From Gluconacetobacter liquefaciens (lineage in GTDB: Bacteria > Pseudomonadota > Alphaproteobacteria > Acetobacterales > Acetobacteraceae): a stretch of DNA of 64,000 nt. The notes beneath the pieces were generated by a model. That model was not told the origin of the DNA, did no database searches, and worked only from the letters and a program-made list of their open reading frames with translations. Shown here in pieces: positions 26,460 to 34,240 of this stretch (within the stretch, counting starts at the first letter, position 1; the number at the start of each line of letters is the position of its first letter). Made by a program: the position numbers and the translations under genes. The stretch is taken from positions 186,001-250,000 of the forward strand of contig NZ_QQAW01000005.1 in the NCBI RefSeq assembly GCF_003350405.1. The letters are read 5' to 3'.

Positions 26460-27541
26460 GGCCGGGCCTCCTTGCCGACGGTGATGGGGCCGACAGTAGC
26501 GGGGCGGACCGTCACGGGTTGGTAGTGCGCCAGTTCGTCGGCGATGGCGATCATGAACAGTACCAGTCCGGTGATGGCCAGCACGGTCGAGCCGGTCAGT
26601 TGCTGGGTTTGCAGCACGATGCCGGCATTGAGGATAAAGGCCATCAGCAGGGCGGCGGGCAGCACGTTGAGGCAGGACCCGCGTGCCAGAACCGCGACCA
26701 CGATACCGAAATAGCCGAAATTGTTGGCCAGCCCGCCTTGCAGCCGGTGCACGGTGCCGGCGACTTCGAACACGCCCGCCAGGGCGGCCAGGCCGCCGGA
26801 CAGCAGCATGACGCCCAGGATGCGGGCGCGCACCGGGATGCCGGCGTAGCGGGCGGCCTGCTCGTTCGCGCCGCCGATGGTGATCTGGTAGCCCCAGCGC
26901 GTGCGGGTGGTCAGCCAGGCCAGGGCGAGCACGATGACCAGCGCGATCGGGAAGCCCCAATGGACCACGCCCCAGATTTCGGGAATGCGTACCGGCAGGC
27001 GCCCGGTCGAGGCCAGCGCGCCGGTGACGCGGTCATGCCACGGGCCGACCGCCAGGTAGGTGGTGAGCAGGCCTGCGACGAAATTGAGCAGCAGGGTGGT
27101 GATGATCTCGTTGACGCCGGCATAGGCGCGGGCCAGGGCGGGGACCAGAATCCAGCCCATGCCGCAGGCGATGCCGCTGGCCGCCATCAGTGGCAGCACC
27201 AGCCACGCGGGACCGGGCAGGAACAGGCCGACCGCCGTGGCGCCGATGGCGCCGGCGTAAAACTGGCCCTCGGCGCCGATATTCCATACGCCGATCCGCC
27301 CGGTGACGGTGACGGCCGCGCCGGTCAGCAGCAGGGGGGTGAGGAACAGGGCGAGGTCTTCCAGCCCGAAGCGCGAGCCCACGGTGGAACGGACCACCAG
27401 GTCGGCCAGCAGGCGGGGGTCACGGCCCGAGAGCGCGAGGAACAGGGTGGTGATCGCCAGCGCGGTGACGACGGCACCCGCGCGCCAGGCCAGCCGGCGG
27501 GCCGGCGTGACGGTGGGTTGGCGTTGCAGCGTGCCGGCCAT
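26456..27541 (-). CDS. BMP-type ABC transporter permease (first)
   Basis: 361 residues, a BPD_transp_2-type permease similar to YufP/NupB. It has a first helix around residues 22-42 (AGAVVTALAITTLFLAL), the GAAVTVTGRIGVWNIGAEGQFYAG signature near residue 90 and roughly ten hydrophobic helices. Its ATG overlaps the stop of the ATPase gene by one base (TGATG), and its own stop overlaps the second permease (ATGA), so the three transporter genes are translationally coupled. Known importers of this class carry nucleosides, purines or riboflavin-like molecules. Confidence 0.92.
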   Translation of the reverse strand: MAGTLQRQPTVTPARRLAWRAGAVVTALAITTLFLALSGRDPRLLADLVVRSTVGSRFGLEDLALFLTPLLLTGAAVTVTGRIGVWNIGAEGQFYAGAIGATAVGLFLPGPAWLVLPLMAASGIACGMGWILVPALARAYAGVNEIITTLLLNFVAGLLTTYLAVGPWHDRVTGALASTGRLPVRIPEIWGVVHWGFPIALVIVLALAWLTTRTRWGYQITIGGANEQAARYAGIPVRARILGVMLLSGGLAALAGVFEVAGTVHRLQGGLANNFGYFGIVVAVLARGSCLNVLPAALLMAFILNAGIVLQTQQLTGSTVLAITGLVLFMIAIADELAHYQPVTVRPATVGPITVGKEARP

Positions 27542-29163
27542 CAGGCTTGTCCTCCGTCCTGTGTCGAGCCGCCATGTGGGGCGCCGTTATGGGCCGAGCG
27601 GCCGCCCATCAGCAGGCCGATCGTTTCCATGTCCGCCGTCGCGGCGTCGATCGTGGCCATCAGCCGGCCGTGGAACAGTACGCCGATGCGGTCGGCGACG
27701 TTCAGGAGTTCCTCCAGGTCCTCTGAGACCAGGACTACCGCCACGCCCTGGTCGCGCAGTTCTGTCAGGTAGCGCAGGACGGTGGCGATGGCGCCGATAT
27801 CGAGCCCCCGGCTGGGGTAGGCTGCGACCAGCACCCGGCTGGCGATGCGGATCTCGCGCCTTGCCACCAGCCTTTGCTGGTTGCCGCCGGACAGGTTGCG
27901 GATGGGGGTGGCGAGGTCGGGCACCCTGACCTCGGCGGCTTCGACGATGGTCTGGGCCAGATGGTTGGCGGCGGTATGGTCGTAGAGGCCGTGGCGGCCG
28001 ATCGGCGGGCGGTCATATTCGCGCAGCGCCATGTTGTCGGTGATGTCCAGCGCGGGGGCTAGGCCGCTGCGCAGGCGGTCTTCGGGGATGTGGCCGATGC
28101 CGGCGCGGGCGAAGGCGGCGGGGTCGGCCAGGGGGGCCGGGGTACCGTCGAGCAGGATTTCGCCCGCCGACAGGGGCATCATGCCGGTGAGGACCTGCGT
28201 GAGTTCGCGCTGGCCGTTGCCGGCGACGCCGGCGATGCCGAGGATTTCGCCACCATGCAGGTCCAGCGTGACGTCGCGCAGGGTTTCCACGCCGCGCGGG
28301 TCGCGGCAGGTGGCGCCGCGCAGGCTGAGGACCGGGGTGGGGGCGATGGGGGTGGCGCCGGGGGCACGGGCGCGCAGGTCGCGGCGGACGATCTCGCGTC
28401 CGACCATGGTGGTGGCGAGGCCGGCGGCGGTGCAGTCCGCCGTGCGGTAGGTGCCGACATTGCGGCCGGCGCGCAGGATGCTGATGCGGTCGGAGATGTC
28501 GATGACCTCGTCCAGCTTGTGGCTGATCAGGATCACGGCATTGCCCTGCGCGCGGAAGGCGCGCAGGGCGCGGAACAGGTCGCGCGTTTCGGCCGGGGTG
28601 AGCACCGCCGTCGGCTCGTCGAGGATCAGCAGGCGGGCCTGGCGGGCGAGGACGCGGAGGATTTCCACCCGCTGCTGCTCGCCGGCCGACAGGTCGGCCA
28701 CGATGGCGTCGGGGCGGACGGAGAAGCCGAACCGCTCCGACAGCGCACGGGTGCGGGTTTCCAGCACCTTCGACGAGGCCAGGAAAGGGGTGTCGCGCCA
28801 GCCCAGATGGATGTTCTCGGCCACCGTGAAGGCCGGGACCAGCTTGAAGTGCTGGTGGACCATGCCGATGCCGGCGCGGATGGCGTCCTGCGGAGCCGCG
28901 AAAACCTGGCCGTAGCCGTCGAGGATGATCTCGCCGCCGTCGGGCTGGTAGATGCCGGTCACCACGTTCATCAGCGTGGACTTGCCGGCACCGTTTTCGC
29001 CCAGCAGGGCGTGGATCTCGCCCGGTGCGATGTCCAGGCTGACATCCTGATTGGCGATCACGCCGGGGAAATATTTGCAGATGCCCTGCAATTGCAGGAT
29101 CGGGGGGGTGCCGGGGGGGATCGGCGGTGGCCCGTCGTTTCGGGCATGCAGCAGGTCAGTCAA
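27541..29163 (-). CDS. BMP-type ABC transporter ATP-binding protein (two ABC domains)
   Basis: 540 residues from TTG 29163, preceded by AAGGAG at 9-bp spacing and overlapping the stop of the binding-protein gene; upstream in-frame sequence is only a shadow of that gene. The first ABC domain has Walker A GENGAGKST (55-63), signature LSAGEQQRVEIL and Walker B LLILDEPTAVL. The second ABC domain has the degenerate P-loop GVAGNGQRE and signature LSGGNQQRL, as in YufO/RbsA-type ATPases. It energises the importer formed with the two following permeases. Confidence 0.92.
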   Translation of the reverse strand: MTDLLHARNDGPPPIPPGTPPILQLQGICKYFPGVIANQDVSLDIAPGEIHALLGENGAGKSTLMNVVTGIYQPDGGEIILDGYGQVFAAPQDAIRAGIGMVHQHFKLVPAFTVAENIHLGWRDTPFLASSKVLETRTRALSERFGFSVRPDAIVADLSAGEQQRVEILRVLARQARLLILDEPTAVLTPAETRDLFRALRAFRAQGNAVILISHKLDEVIDISDRISILRAGRNVGTYRTADCTAAGLATTMVGREIVRRDLRARAPGATPIAPTPVLSLRGATCRDPRGVETLRDVTLDLHGGEILGIAGVAGNGQRELTQVLTGMMPLSAGEILLDGTPAPLADPAAFARAGIGHIPEDRLRSGLAPALDITDNMALREYDRPPIGRHGLYDHTAANHLAQTIVEAAEVRVPDLATPIRNLSGGNQQRLVARREIRIASRVLVAAYPSRGLDIGAIATVLRYLTELRDQGVAVVLVSEDLEELLNVADRIGVLFHGRLMATIDAATADMETIGLLMGGRSAHNGAPHGGSTQDGGQA

Positions 29164-30280
29164 GGCCGGTGACTCCTTCGACCGCCCAGTCCCACTGATA
29201 GATCCGGGCATCGTCCATGACCTCGCCCGCCGGCACGCGCAGGCGGCCGGCGGCGTCGCGGATCGGGCCGCGAAACGGGTTGTAGCCGGCCATGATCCGC
29301 GTGCGCATGGCATCGGCCTGGGCTGCGATTTCGGGCGGTACGGTGCGGCCCCACGGGGCGCGGTCCACGCCGTTGCCCAATGTGAGGAAGTGGCCCTGGG
29401 GCTGCCAGGTGCCGGCCAGACGGGCGCGGACCTGGGAGACGTAGTAATCGCGGAAATCGAGCGTGACGGAACTGACATAGGCTTCGGGGCCGTACTGGCG
29501 CATGTCGGTGTTCCACATCGCGGCCTTGATGCCGCGCTGTTCGGCCACGCGCAGATAGGCCGGTTCGTCCATGATGCCGCACAGGAAATCGCAGCCATTC
29601 TCGGCCAGCGCGGTGCCGGCCTGGGTGGCCGCCTGCGGGTCGAACCACGCGTTGATCGAAATCGCCTGCACCGTGACCGCCGGGTTGACCGAACGGGCGC
29701 CCAGCAGCACCGCGTTGGTGCCGGCATAGACCGACGGGATGGGGAACGAGCCGATGAAGCCGATCTTGTTGGTGCGCGTCATCAGTCCGGCCGCGATGCC
29801 GATGACGTAGCTGGCATACCAGTGGGTGATGTAATACCAGCCCAGATTGCCGCTGACGGCGTGGCCGTCGCATTCCATGAAGGCGACGTCGGGCGCGCGG
29901 TCGGAGACGTCGCGGATGAAATCGCCGTAGTTGGAGGTGGCGATGACCATCTGCGCGCCCTCGGCCACGAACTGGCGGAAGATGCGGGTGGCGTCGGCCG
30001 AGTAGGGCACGCTTTCGACATAGATCGTGCGCAGGTTGGGGAAGGCCTTGCGCACGGCCTGGACGCCCTGATTGTGCATCATCGTCCAGCCGCCGTCGGT
30101 GACCGGGCTGGTATGGCCGAAGGCGACCAGCGCGTCGGCCTCGGCGATCGGGGGCAGGAGACGGGGCTGTGCCCGCAGGCCGGGTGGACGCAGGAACCCG
30201 CTGCCGGCCGCTCCGGCGGCCAGGCCCAGCATATGTCGTCGTGATGTTAGAAGCCGTCTGTTCGGCGCGTGCGTGGTCAT
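29156..30280 (-). CDS. BMP-family ABC transporter substrate-binding protein (Tat signal)
   Basis: 374 residues from ATG 30280. The N-terminus has a twin-arginine type signal (SRRHMLGLAAGAAGSG), so export of a folded or cofactor-bearing protein through Tat is likely. The mature part follows the basic membrane protein (BMP/PnrA-like) pattern: VAFGHTSPVTDGGWTMMHNQG, the VIATSNYGDF segment, NKIGFIGSFPIPSVYAGTNA and the C-terminal PFRGPI-x-DAAGRL. The family binds nucleosides, purines, riboflavin or similar compounds. The ATPase gene overlaps its end. It is separated from upstream pncA by 105 bp. Confidence 0.9.
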   Translation of the reverse strand: MTTHAPNRRLLTSRRHMLGLAAGAAGSGFLRPPGLRAQPRLLPPIAEADALVAFGHTSPVTDGGWTMMHNQGVQAVRKAFPNLRTIYVESVPYSADATRIFRQFVAEGAQMVIATSNYGDFIRDVSDRAPDVAFMECDGHAVSGNLGWYYITHWYASYVIGIAAGLMTRTNKIGFIGSFPIPSVYAGTNAVLLGARSVNPAVTVQAISINAWFDPQAATQAGTALAENGCDFLCGIMDEPAYLRVAEQRGIKAAMWNTDMRQYGPEAYVSSVTLDFRDYYVSQVRARLAGTWQPQGHFLTLGNGVDRAPWGRTVPPEIAAQADAMRTRIMAGYNPFRGPIRDAAGRLRVPAGEVMDDARIYQWDWAVEGVTGLD

Positions 30281-30385
30281 ACCTGACCCGGAATGGTCAT
30301 GATTCCGCTTTCCCCTCTCGATGCTCGCCCGCACCGGTCCCACCCGATGCTGGCGTTTCCCCCCGGAAACGGGTCGCCTCCTGTT

Positions 30386-30988
30386 CTACAGGCCGGCCAG
30401 TTCGCTGGCGTGGGCGCGGGTGATGCCGTGCCGGGCCAGGTCCTGCCATGTCGCCTGCGGATCGGAGCCGACCGCGCGGCATGCATCTTCGACCACGATC
30501 GTCTCGAAACCAAGGGCCTTTGCGTCGATGGCGGTGAAGCGCACGCAATAATCCAGGGCCAGTCCGGCGATGAAGACGCGGTTTATGCCCAGTCCCGCCA
30601 GCCACGAATCCAGGCCGGTGCGGGTGGCGCGGTCGTTGTCCATGAAGGCCGAATAGCTGTCGATATCCGGGTCTCGGCCCTTGCGAATCACCATGCTGAT
30701 TCGCGACTGGTGCAGGGCGGCTGTTATTGCCGCGCCGTGGGTGCCTGCCACGCAATGGTCGGGCCAGTGATCGGTCGTGGCTTTCCGCCCGTGGGTGCTG
30801 GCGAAGGAGATGTGGCCGTGGGGATGCCAGTCCTGACTGGCGGCCTGCTGGCCGAAGGGCAGGAGGGTCAGGTGATTGATGACCGGGATGACCGCGTCGC
30901 CCTGCGGGACCGCCAGCGCGCCGCCGGGCAGGAAATCGTTCTGGAGGTCGATGATCAGCAGCGCATCGTGGGATGTGACATGGATCAT
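30386..30988 (-). CDS. pncA: Nicotinamidase/pyrazinamidase
   Basis: 200 residues, strongly resembling bacterial PncA. The first strand LLIIDLQNDFLPGGALAVP carries catalytic Asp. The metal-binding segment is SQDWHPHGHISFASTHG, followed by HWPDHCVAGTHGA, DSYSAFMDN, and the nucleophile region GLALDYCVRFTAIDA with catalytic Cys. PncA converts nicotinamide to nicotinate for NAD salvage. GGAGAGACGCC precedes ATG 30988. It heads the minus-strand unit containing the BMP importer and the NdmC-like oxygenase, suggesting either NAD salvage or deamidation of an imported pyridine or purine-related amide. Confidence 0.93.
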   Translation of the reverse strand: MIHVTSHDALLIIDLQNDFLPGGALAVPQGDAVIPVINHLTLLPFGQQAASQDWHPHGHISFASTHGRKATTDHWPDHCVAGTHGAAITAALHQSRISMVIRKGRDPDIDSYSAFMDNDRATRTGLDSWLAGLGINRVFIAGLALDYCVRFTAIDAKALGFETIVVEDACRAVGSDPQATWQDLARHGITRAHASELAGL

Positions 30989-31080
30989 GGCGTCTCTCCG
31001 TTCGGTACGGTTTCGGAACAGGGATGGCACGTTTCGGGCGGTCGGGCTATCGGGGATTCGGGGGCAGGACGGAGGGTGGC

Positions 31081-31371
31081 ATGAGCCGGTGGGAGCGGAT
31101 GCGCCTGGAACTGGATGGATGCGCCGCGGTGGAGGCCATCGTGGGCTTTGCCCATGAGCGCGCGGCGCTGATGGCGCTGGAGTGCGCGGTGGTGGAGAGA
31201 GGGCCGGCGCGGGTGGTGCTTGACGTGGCGGGGCCGGAGCCGCTGGTCGGCGCTTTCGAGATGGCATGCAGTCTGGGGCCGGCGGAGTGCCTGGTGCCGG
31301 TGGTGCGCTGCCTGCCGCTGGCGGGGGATGACGGGGTTCAGGGGGAGACGGGACATGAGCGTGACGGGTGA
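31081..31371 (+). CDS. Uncharacterised 96-residue protein, ACT-like secondary-structure pattern
   Basis: 96 residues, with a strong ribosome-binding site (ACGGAGG) before ATG 31081. I do not recognise the family. By eye the order is strand (RMRLELDG), helix (CAAVEAIVGFAHERAALM), strands (LECAVVER, ARVVLDV), helix (PEPLVGAFEMACSLG), strand (CLVPVVRCL), the beta-alpha-beta-beta-alpha-beta order of an ACT or ferredoxin-like fold. It is the first gene of the plus-strand trio, overlapping the Rieske-domain gene by 17 bp, and faces pncA across 92 bp. It could be a small regulatory or assembly subunit for the split oxygenase; that role is inference. Confidence 0.65.
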   Translation: MSRWERMRLELDGCAAVEAIVGFAHERAALMALECAVVERGPARVVLDVAGPEPLVGAFEMACSLGPAECLVPVVRCLPLAGDDGVQGETGHERDG

Positions 31372-32038
31372 TGGCGGGTGGTATCCGCTGATGTTGTCGG
31401 CGGATCTGGAGCCTGGCACGGCGGCCGGCAGCACCATGCTGGGGCGCGACCTGGCGGTGTGGCGCGACGGGCTGGGGCAGGCGCATGTGTGGGACGATCG
31501 GTGCCCGCATCGGGGGATGCGGTTGAGCCTGGGGTTCGTGCGTGAGGGGGCGCTTGCCTGCCTGTATCATGGCTGGCGCTTCGGGGCGGATGGACGTTGC
31601 GTGCATATTCCGGCGCACCCCGATCTGTCGCCTCCGGGGACGATCCGGGCGGCGCCGCTGCGGGTTGCGGAGTGTTGGGGGCTGATCTGGGCTGCCGCTA
31701 CAGATGAGAGCGGTACGTTGCCGGAGGATGATCCGGCGCTGGCTGCTGTGCCGTGGGTGCCGGTACGGTCGTTGCGGATCGAGGCGCCGTGGCAGGGTGT
31801 GGCGGGTGCGATCGGGCTGCCGGAGGGGGAACTGGCTGCGGTGCTGGACCGTGATGTGGACGGGCGGGTACTGGCGGCGCTGCTGCCGGTTGGCGAGGGC
31901 GCGTGCATGCTGCACCTGCTGGCGGCGGAACCGGCGGAGGTGGCGCGCCTGCATGATCTGGCCGATTGGGGGCAGGATGTGCGGGCGCGGGCGGAGGAGC
32001 GGGCCGGGCAGGTCTTTCTGTCGGGAGCAGTGGCATGA
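31355..32038 (+). CDS. Rieske [2Fe-2S] protein lacking the catalytic iron site (partner half of a split oxygenase)
   Basis: 227 residues. An intact Rieske motif is visible: Cys50-Pro-His52 and Cys69-Leu-Tyr-His72, within DRCPHRGMRLSLG and CLYHGWRFGADG. The N-terminal domain matches ring-hydroxylating oxygenases. After about residue 135 (VRSLRIEAPWQ) the chain should continue into the mononuclear-iron domain, but the D-x2-H-x4-H motif is absent and the region is only about 90 residues long. This is the mirror image of the protein at 24638, which has the iron site but no Rieske cluster. It overlaps the preceding 96-residue gene and the following GST gene (ATGA). It probably delivers electrons to the 24638 protein. 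Confidence 0.85.
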   Translation: MSVTGDGGWYPLMLSADLEPGTAAGSTMLGRDLAVWRDGLGQAHVWDDRCPHRGMRLSLGFVREGALACLYHGWRFGADGRCVHIPAHPDLSPPGTIRAAPLRVAECWGLIWAAATDESGTLPEDDPALAAVPWVPVRSLRIEAPWQGVAGAIGLPEGELAAVLDRDVDGRVLAALLPVGEGACMLHLLAAEPAEVARLHDLADWGQDVRARAEERAGQVFLSGAVA

Positions 32039-32661
32039 GCGCGTTGGTGCTGTACGACGACGAACTGGACGAGGATTGCTATCGGGCCCGGCTGTTTCTG
32101 TCGTTTCTGGGGTTGCAGGCGCGTCGGGTCGTGGTCGATGTCGTGCCCGGTGGCGAGCAGGACAGCGCGGCTTTTCGGGCGGTTTCGCCGGCCGGGGTGC
32201 TGCCGGTGCTGCGCATCGAGGGACAGGCGGTCTGCGGCGCGGAGGCCGTGTTGCTGGCGCTGGCGCATGGACGGGCGGAATGGTTGCCTGAGGGGGCTGT
32301 CGATTTTGCGCGGGTTGCGCACTGGTTGCAGTTTGCCGGTGGGCCATTGCGCGCGGCCGTGCTGATGCGGCGGGCCAGTCTGTTCGCAGGGGCAGGAGAC
32401 GAACAGTCCGCCCGGCGGCGGGCGGCGGTGGCGGCGTTGCGGATCGTGGAGGACCATCTGGCCCATCGGCGGCTGGATGGGGGACTGTGGGTGGTGGGCG
32501 AGGGGCCCACGGTGGCCGATATCGCGTTGTTCCCCACCGTCGCGCTGTGTCGCGACTGGGGAGAGGAGCATTCCGCCTACCCGGCGCTGCGGCGCTGGGT
32601 GCGGGCGGTGCGGGCGCTGCCGGGCTTCGTGACCATGCCCGGCATTCCCGATTACGGCTGA
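32035..32661 (+). CDS. Glutathione S-transferase family protein (NdmE-like context)
   Basis: 208 residues. The N-terminal thioredoxin-like domain has LYDDELDEDCYRARLFL, with Cys15 near the usual active-site position, and the cis-Pro loop AGVLPVLRIEG near residue 57. The C-terminal all-helical domain has the conserved GEGPTVADIALFPTVAL segment. It is coupled to the Rieske-domain gene by an ATGA overlap. In the caffeine-degrading Pseudomonas system, the GST-like NdmE is needed to hold NdmC and NdmD together. Gene context here suggests the same structural role, but enzymatic glutathione transfer is not excluded. Its end overlaps the convergent CNNM/CBS gene by 10 bp. Confidence 0.85.
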   Translation: MSALVLYDDELDEDCYRARLFLSFLGLQARRVVVDVVPGGEQDSAAFRAVSPAGVLPVLRIEGQAVCGAEAVLLALAHGRAEWLPEGAVDFARVAHWLQFAGGPLRAAVLMRRASLFAGAGDEQSARRRAAVAALRIVEDHLAHRRLDGGLWVVGEGPTVADIALFPTVALCRDWGEEHSAYPALRRWVRAVRALPGFVTMPGIPDYG

Positions 32662-33998
32662 TCGGTTTCCGGGCGGCGGGGACGGCGCGTGACCAGGAGC
32701 TGGTTGATGCGGAAGCCTTCGACGTCCACGACCTCGAATAGGAAGTTGGCGGCTTCGACCTTGTCGGCCTTGCGCGCCATGCGGCGCAGGCGGTGCATGA
32801 CGAAGCCGCCGATCGTATCGAAATTGTGGCTGTCGGGCAGGTCCGGGACGCCGAGTTCGCGGATCACGTCGCCGATCGGGGCGGCGCCGTCGATCAGCCA
32901 GGAGTTTTCGTCGCGGCGGACGATGGCCTGTTCCTCGAACGGGTTGGCCAGGCCGTCCATCAGCGCGCCCATGATGTCCTTGAAGGTGATCAGCCCGACC
33001 ACAAGGCCGTATTCGTTGACGATCAGGGCGAAACCGGCGCCGTGGGTGTCGAACTGGGCCAGCGTATCCCACAGGTTGAGCGTATCGGGGAGCGAAAGCA
33101 CGTCGCGCCGCATGCGGGTGATCTGCTTGGCCACCGGCAGGATGGTTGCCGTGGGGTCCACGTCCTCGGGCTTTTCCACCACGGCGGCCAGGACGTCCTC
33201 GGCGCGGATCGAGCCGATGACGTTGTCCAGCCCGCCATTGCAGAGCGGATAGCGGGAATAGGGCTTGGCCCGCACCTTGTCGCGCTGGCTTTCGGCACTT
33301 TCCTGCATGTCGAGGAACACGATCTCGTCGCGCGGGGTCATGGCCGAGGTGACCGAACGGTCCTGCAGGCCGAGGACGTTCTGGATCATCTGGTGTTCCT
33401 GCTCCAGCAGGACGCCCGAGGCGGTGCCGGCGGCGAGGATGGCGCGCAAATCTTCCGGTGTTACCGGCTCGACGGCCGAGGCGGCCGGGATTTTGAGTGC
33501 GCGCAGGATGACGTCGGACATCTTGGAGAAGATCCAGACGAACGGGTACAGCACCTTCAGCGCGATGGCGGGGAACCAGCCGATGCTGAGTGCCACGCGG
33601 TCGGGCGCGTTCATGGCGATGCGCTTGGGCAGCAGGTCGGCGAACAGCACGAACAGGCCCGTGATCAGCACGAACGACAGGGTGGAGGCGACATGTCCGG
33701 CGACAGCCTCTTCCAGCCCGGCGTGGCGCAGGATGTCGGCAAGCGGCGGGGTGACCATGTCGCTGCTGATCACGCCGCCCAGCACGCCGACGGCGTTGAG
33801 GCAGATCTGGAGCACTGTGACCACCTGGCCGCTGTTGCGGCGCAGGCGGAGGAAATTGACCGCCCGGCTGTCGCCGGCCTCGGCCCGCGTGCGCAGGCGC
33901 ACCTCGCGTGCCGCTGCGAACGAGATCTCGGACAGGGCGATCAGGATGCTGAACCCGATCAGGATGACGACCGCGACCAGTCCGGCCAGCAGCATCAT
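32652..33998 (-). CDS. CNNM/CBS/CorC-domain membrane protein (hemolysin family)
   Basis: 448 residues from ATG 33998 with GGAGG upstream. An N-terminal DUF21/CNNM domain of three to four helices (LLAGLVAVVILIGFSILIALSEISF; VASTLSFVLITGLFVLFADLLPKRIA) is followed by a CBS pair (SAMTPRDEIVFLD, later LAQFDTHGAGFALIVNEYGLVVGLITFKDIMGAL). A C-terminal CorC_HlyC domain (DENSWLIDGAAPIGDVIREL, then FDTIGGFVMHRL) ends the protein. Such proteins are implicated in magnesium or cobalt efflux and are often mislabelled hemolysins. It is monocistronic and convergent with the GST gene. Confidence 0.92.
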   Translation of the reverse strand: MMLLAGLVAVVILIGFSILIALSEISFAAAREVRLRTRAEAGDSRAVNFLRLRRNSGQVVTVLQICLNAVGVLGGVISSDMVTPPLADILRHAGLEEAVAGHVASTLSFVLITGLFVLFADLLPKRIAMNAPDRVALSIGWFPAIALKVLYPFVWIFSKMSDVILRALKIPAASAVEPVTPEDLRAILAAGTASGVLLEQEHQMIQNVLGLQDRSVTSAMTPRDEIVFLDMQESAESQRDKVRAKPYSRYPLCNGGLDNVIGSIRAEDVLAAVVEKPEDVDPTATILPVAKQITRMRRDVLSLPDTLNLWDTLAQFDTHGAGFALIVNEYGLVVGLITFKDIMGALMDGLANPFEEQAIVRRDENSWLIDGAAPIGDVIRELGVPDLPDSHNFDTIGGFVMHRLRRMARKADKVEAANFLFEVVDVEGFRINQLLVTRRPRRPETDQP

Positions 33999-34179
33999 GG
34001 CCGTGCCTCCGCCCGTGCGGCGAGGCCGGGGCAGGGTGCGGGGAGGGCTGCGGGACGGCGGATGGGGGCCGGGTGCCCCTGGGCGGGATGGGTCATGAGG
34101 CGGGCAATCTAGCGCATCCGCGCGCCTTTCGGCCAGCCGGATGAATATTGGGGGTATCTGCGGGGTGAAGATCACGAAT

Positions 34180-34185
34180 TTGACA
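34180..34185 (+). promoter_or_regulatory. Candidate -35 element (TTGACA) before the GH39 gene
   Basis: A perfect TTGACA hexamer 55 bp upstream of the glycosidase ATG, in an AT-richer pocket. The expected -10 region about 17 bp downstream (near 34202-34208) matches the consensus poorly, so this is a weak promoter prediction. Confidence 0.28.
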
Positions 34186-34240
34186 AGTCGACATTCACTG
34201 CGATGCTGTCGCGCTTCCTCAACTTGGAGTGTCGGTGTTG

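Noticed and set aside
24638-32661. Naming the oxygenase genes ndmC and ndmE
   Set aside because: Architecture and context resemble the caffeine system, but there is no NdmD-type reductase and the substrate is unknown, so orthology is not supported.
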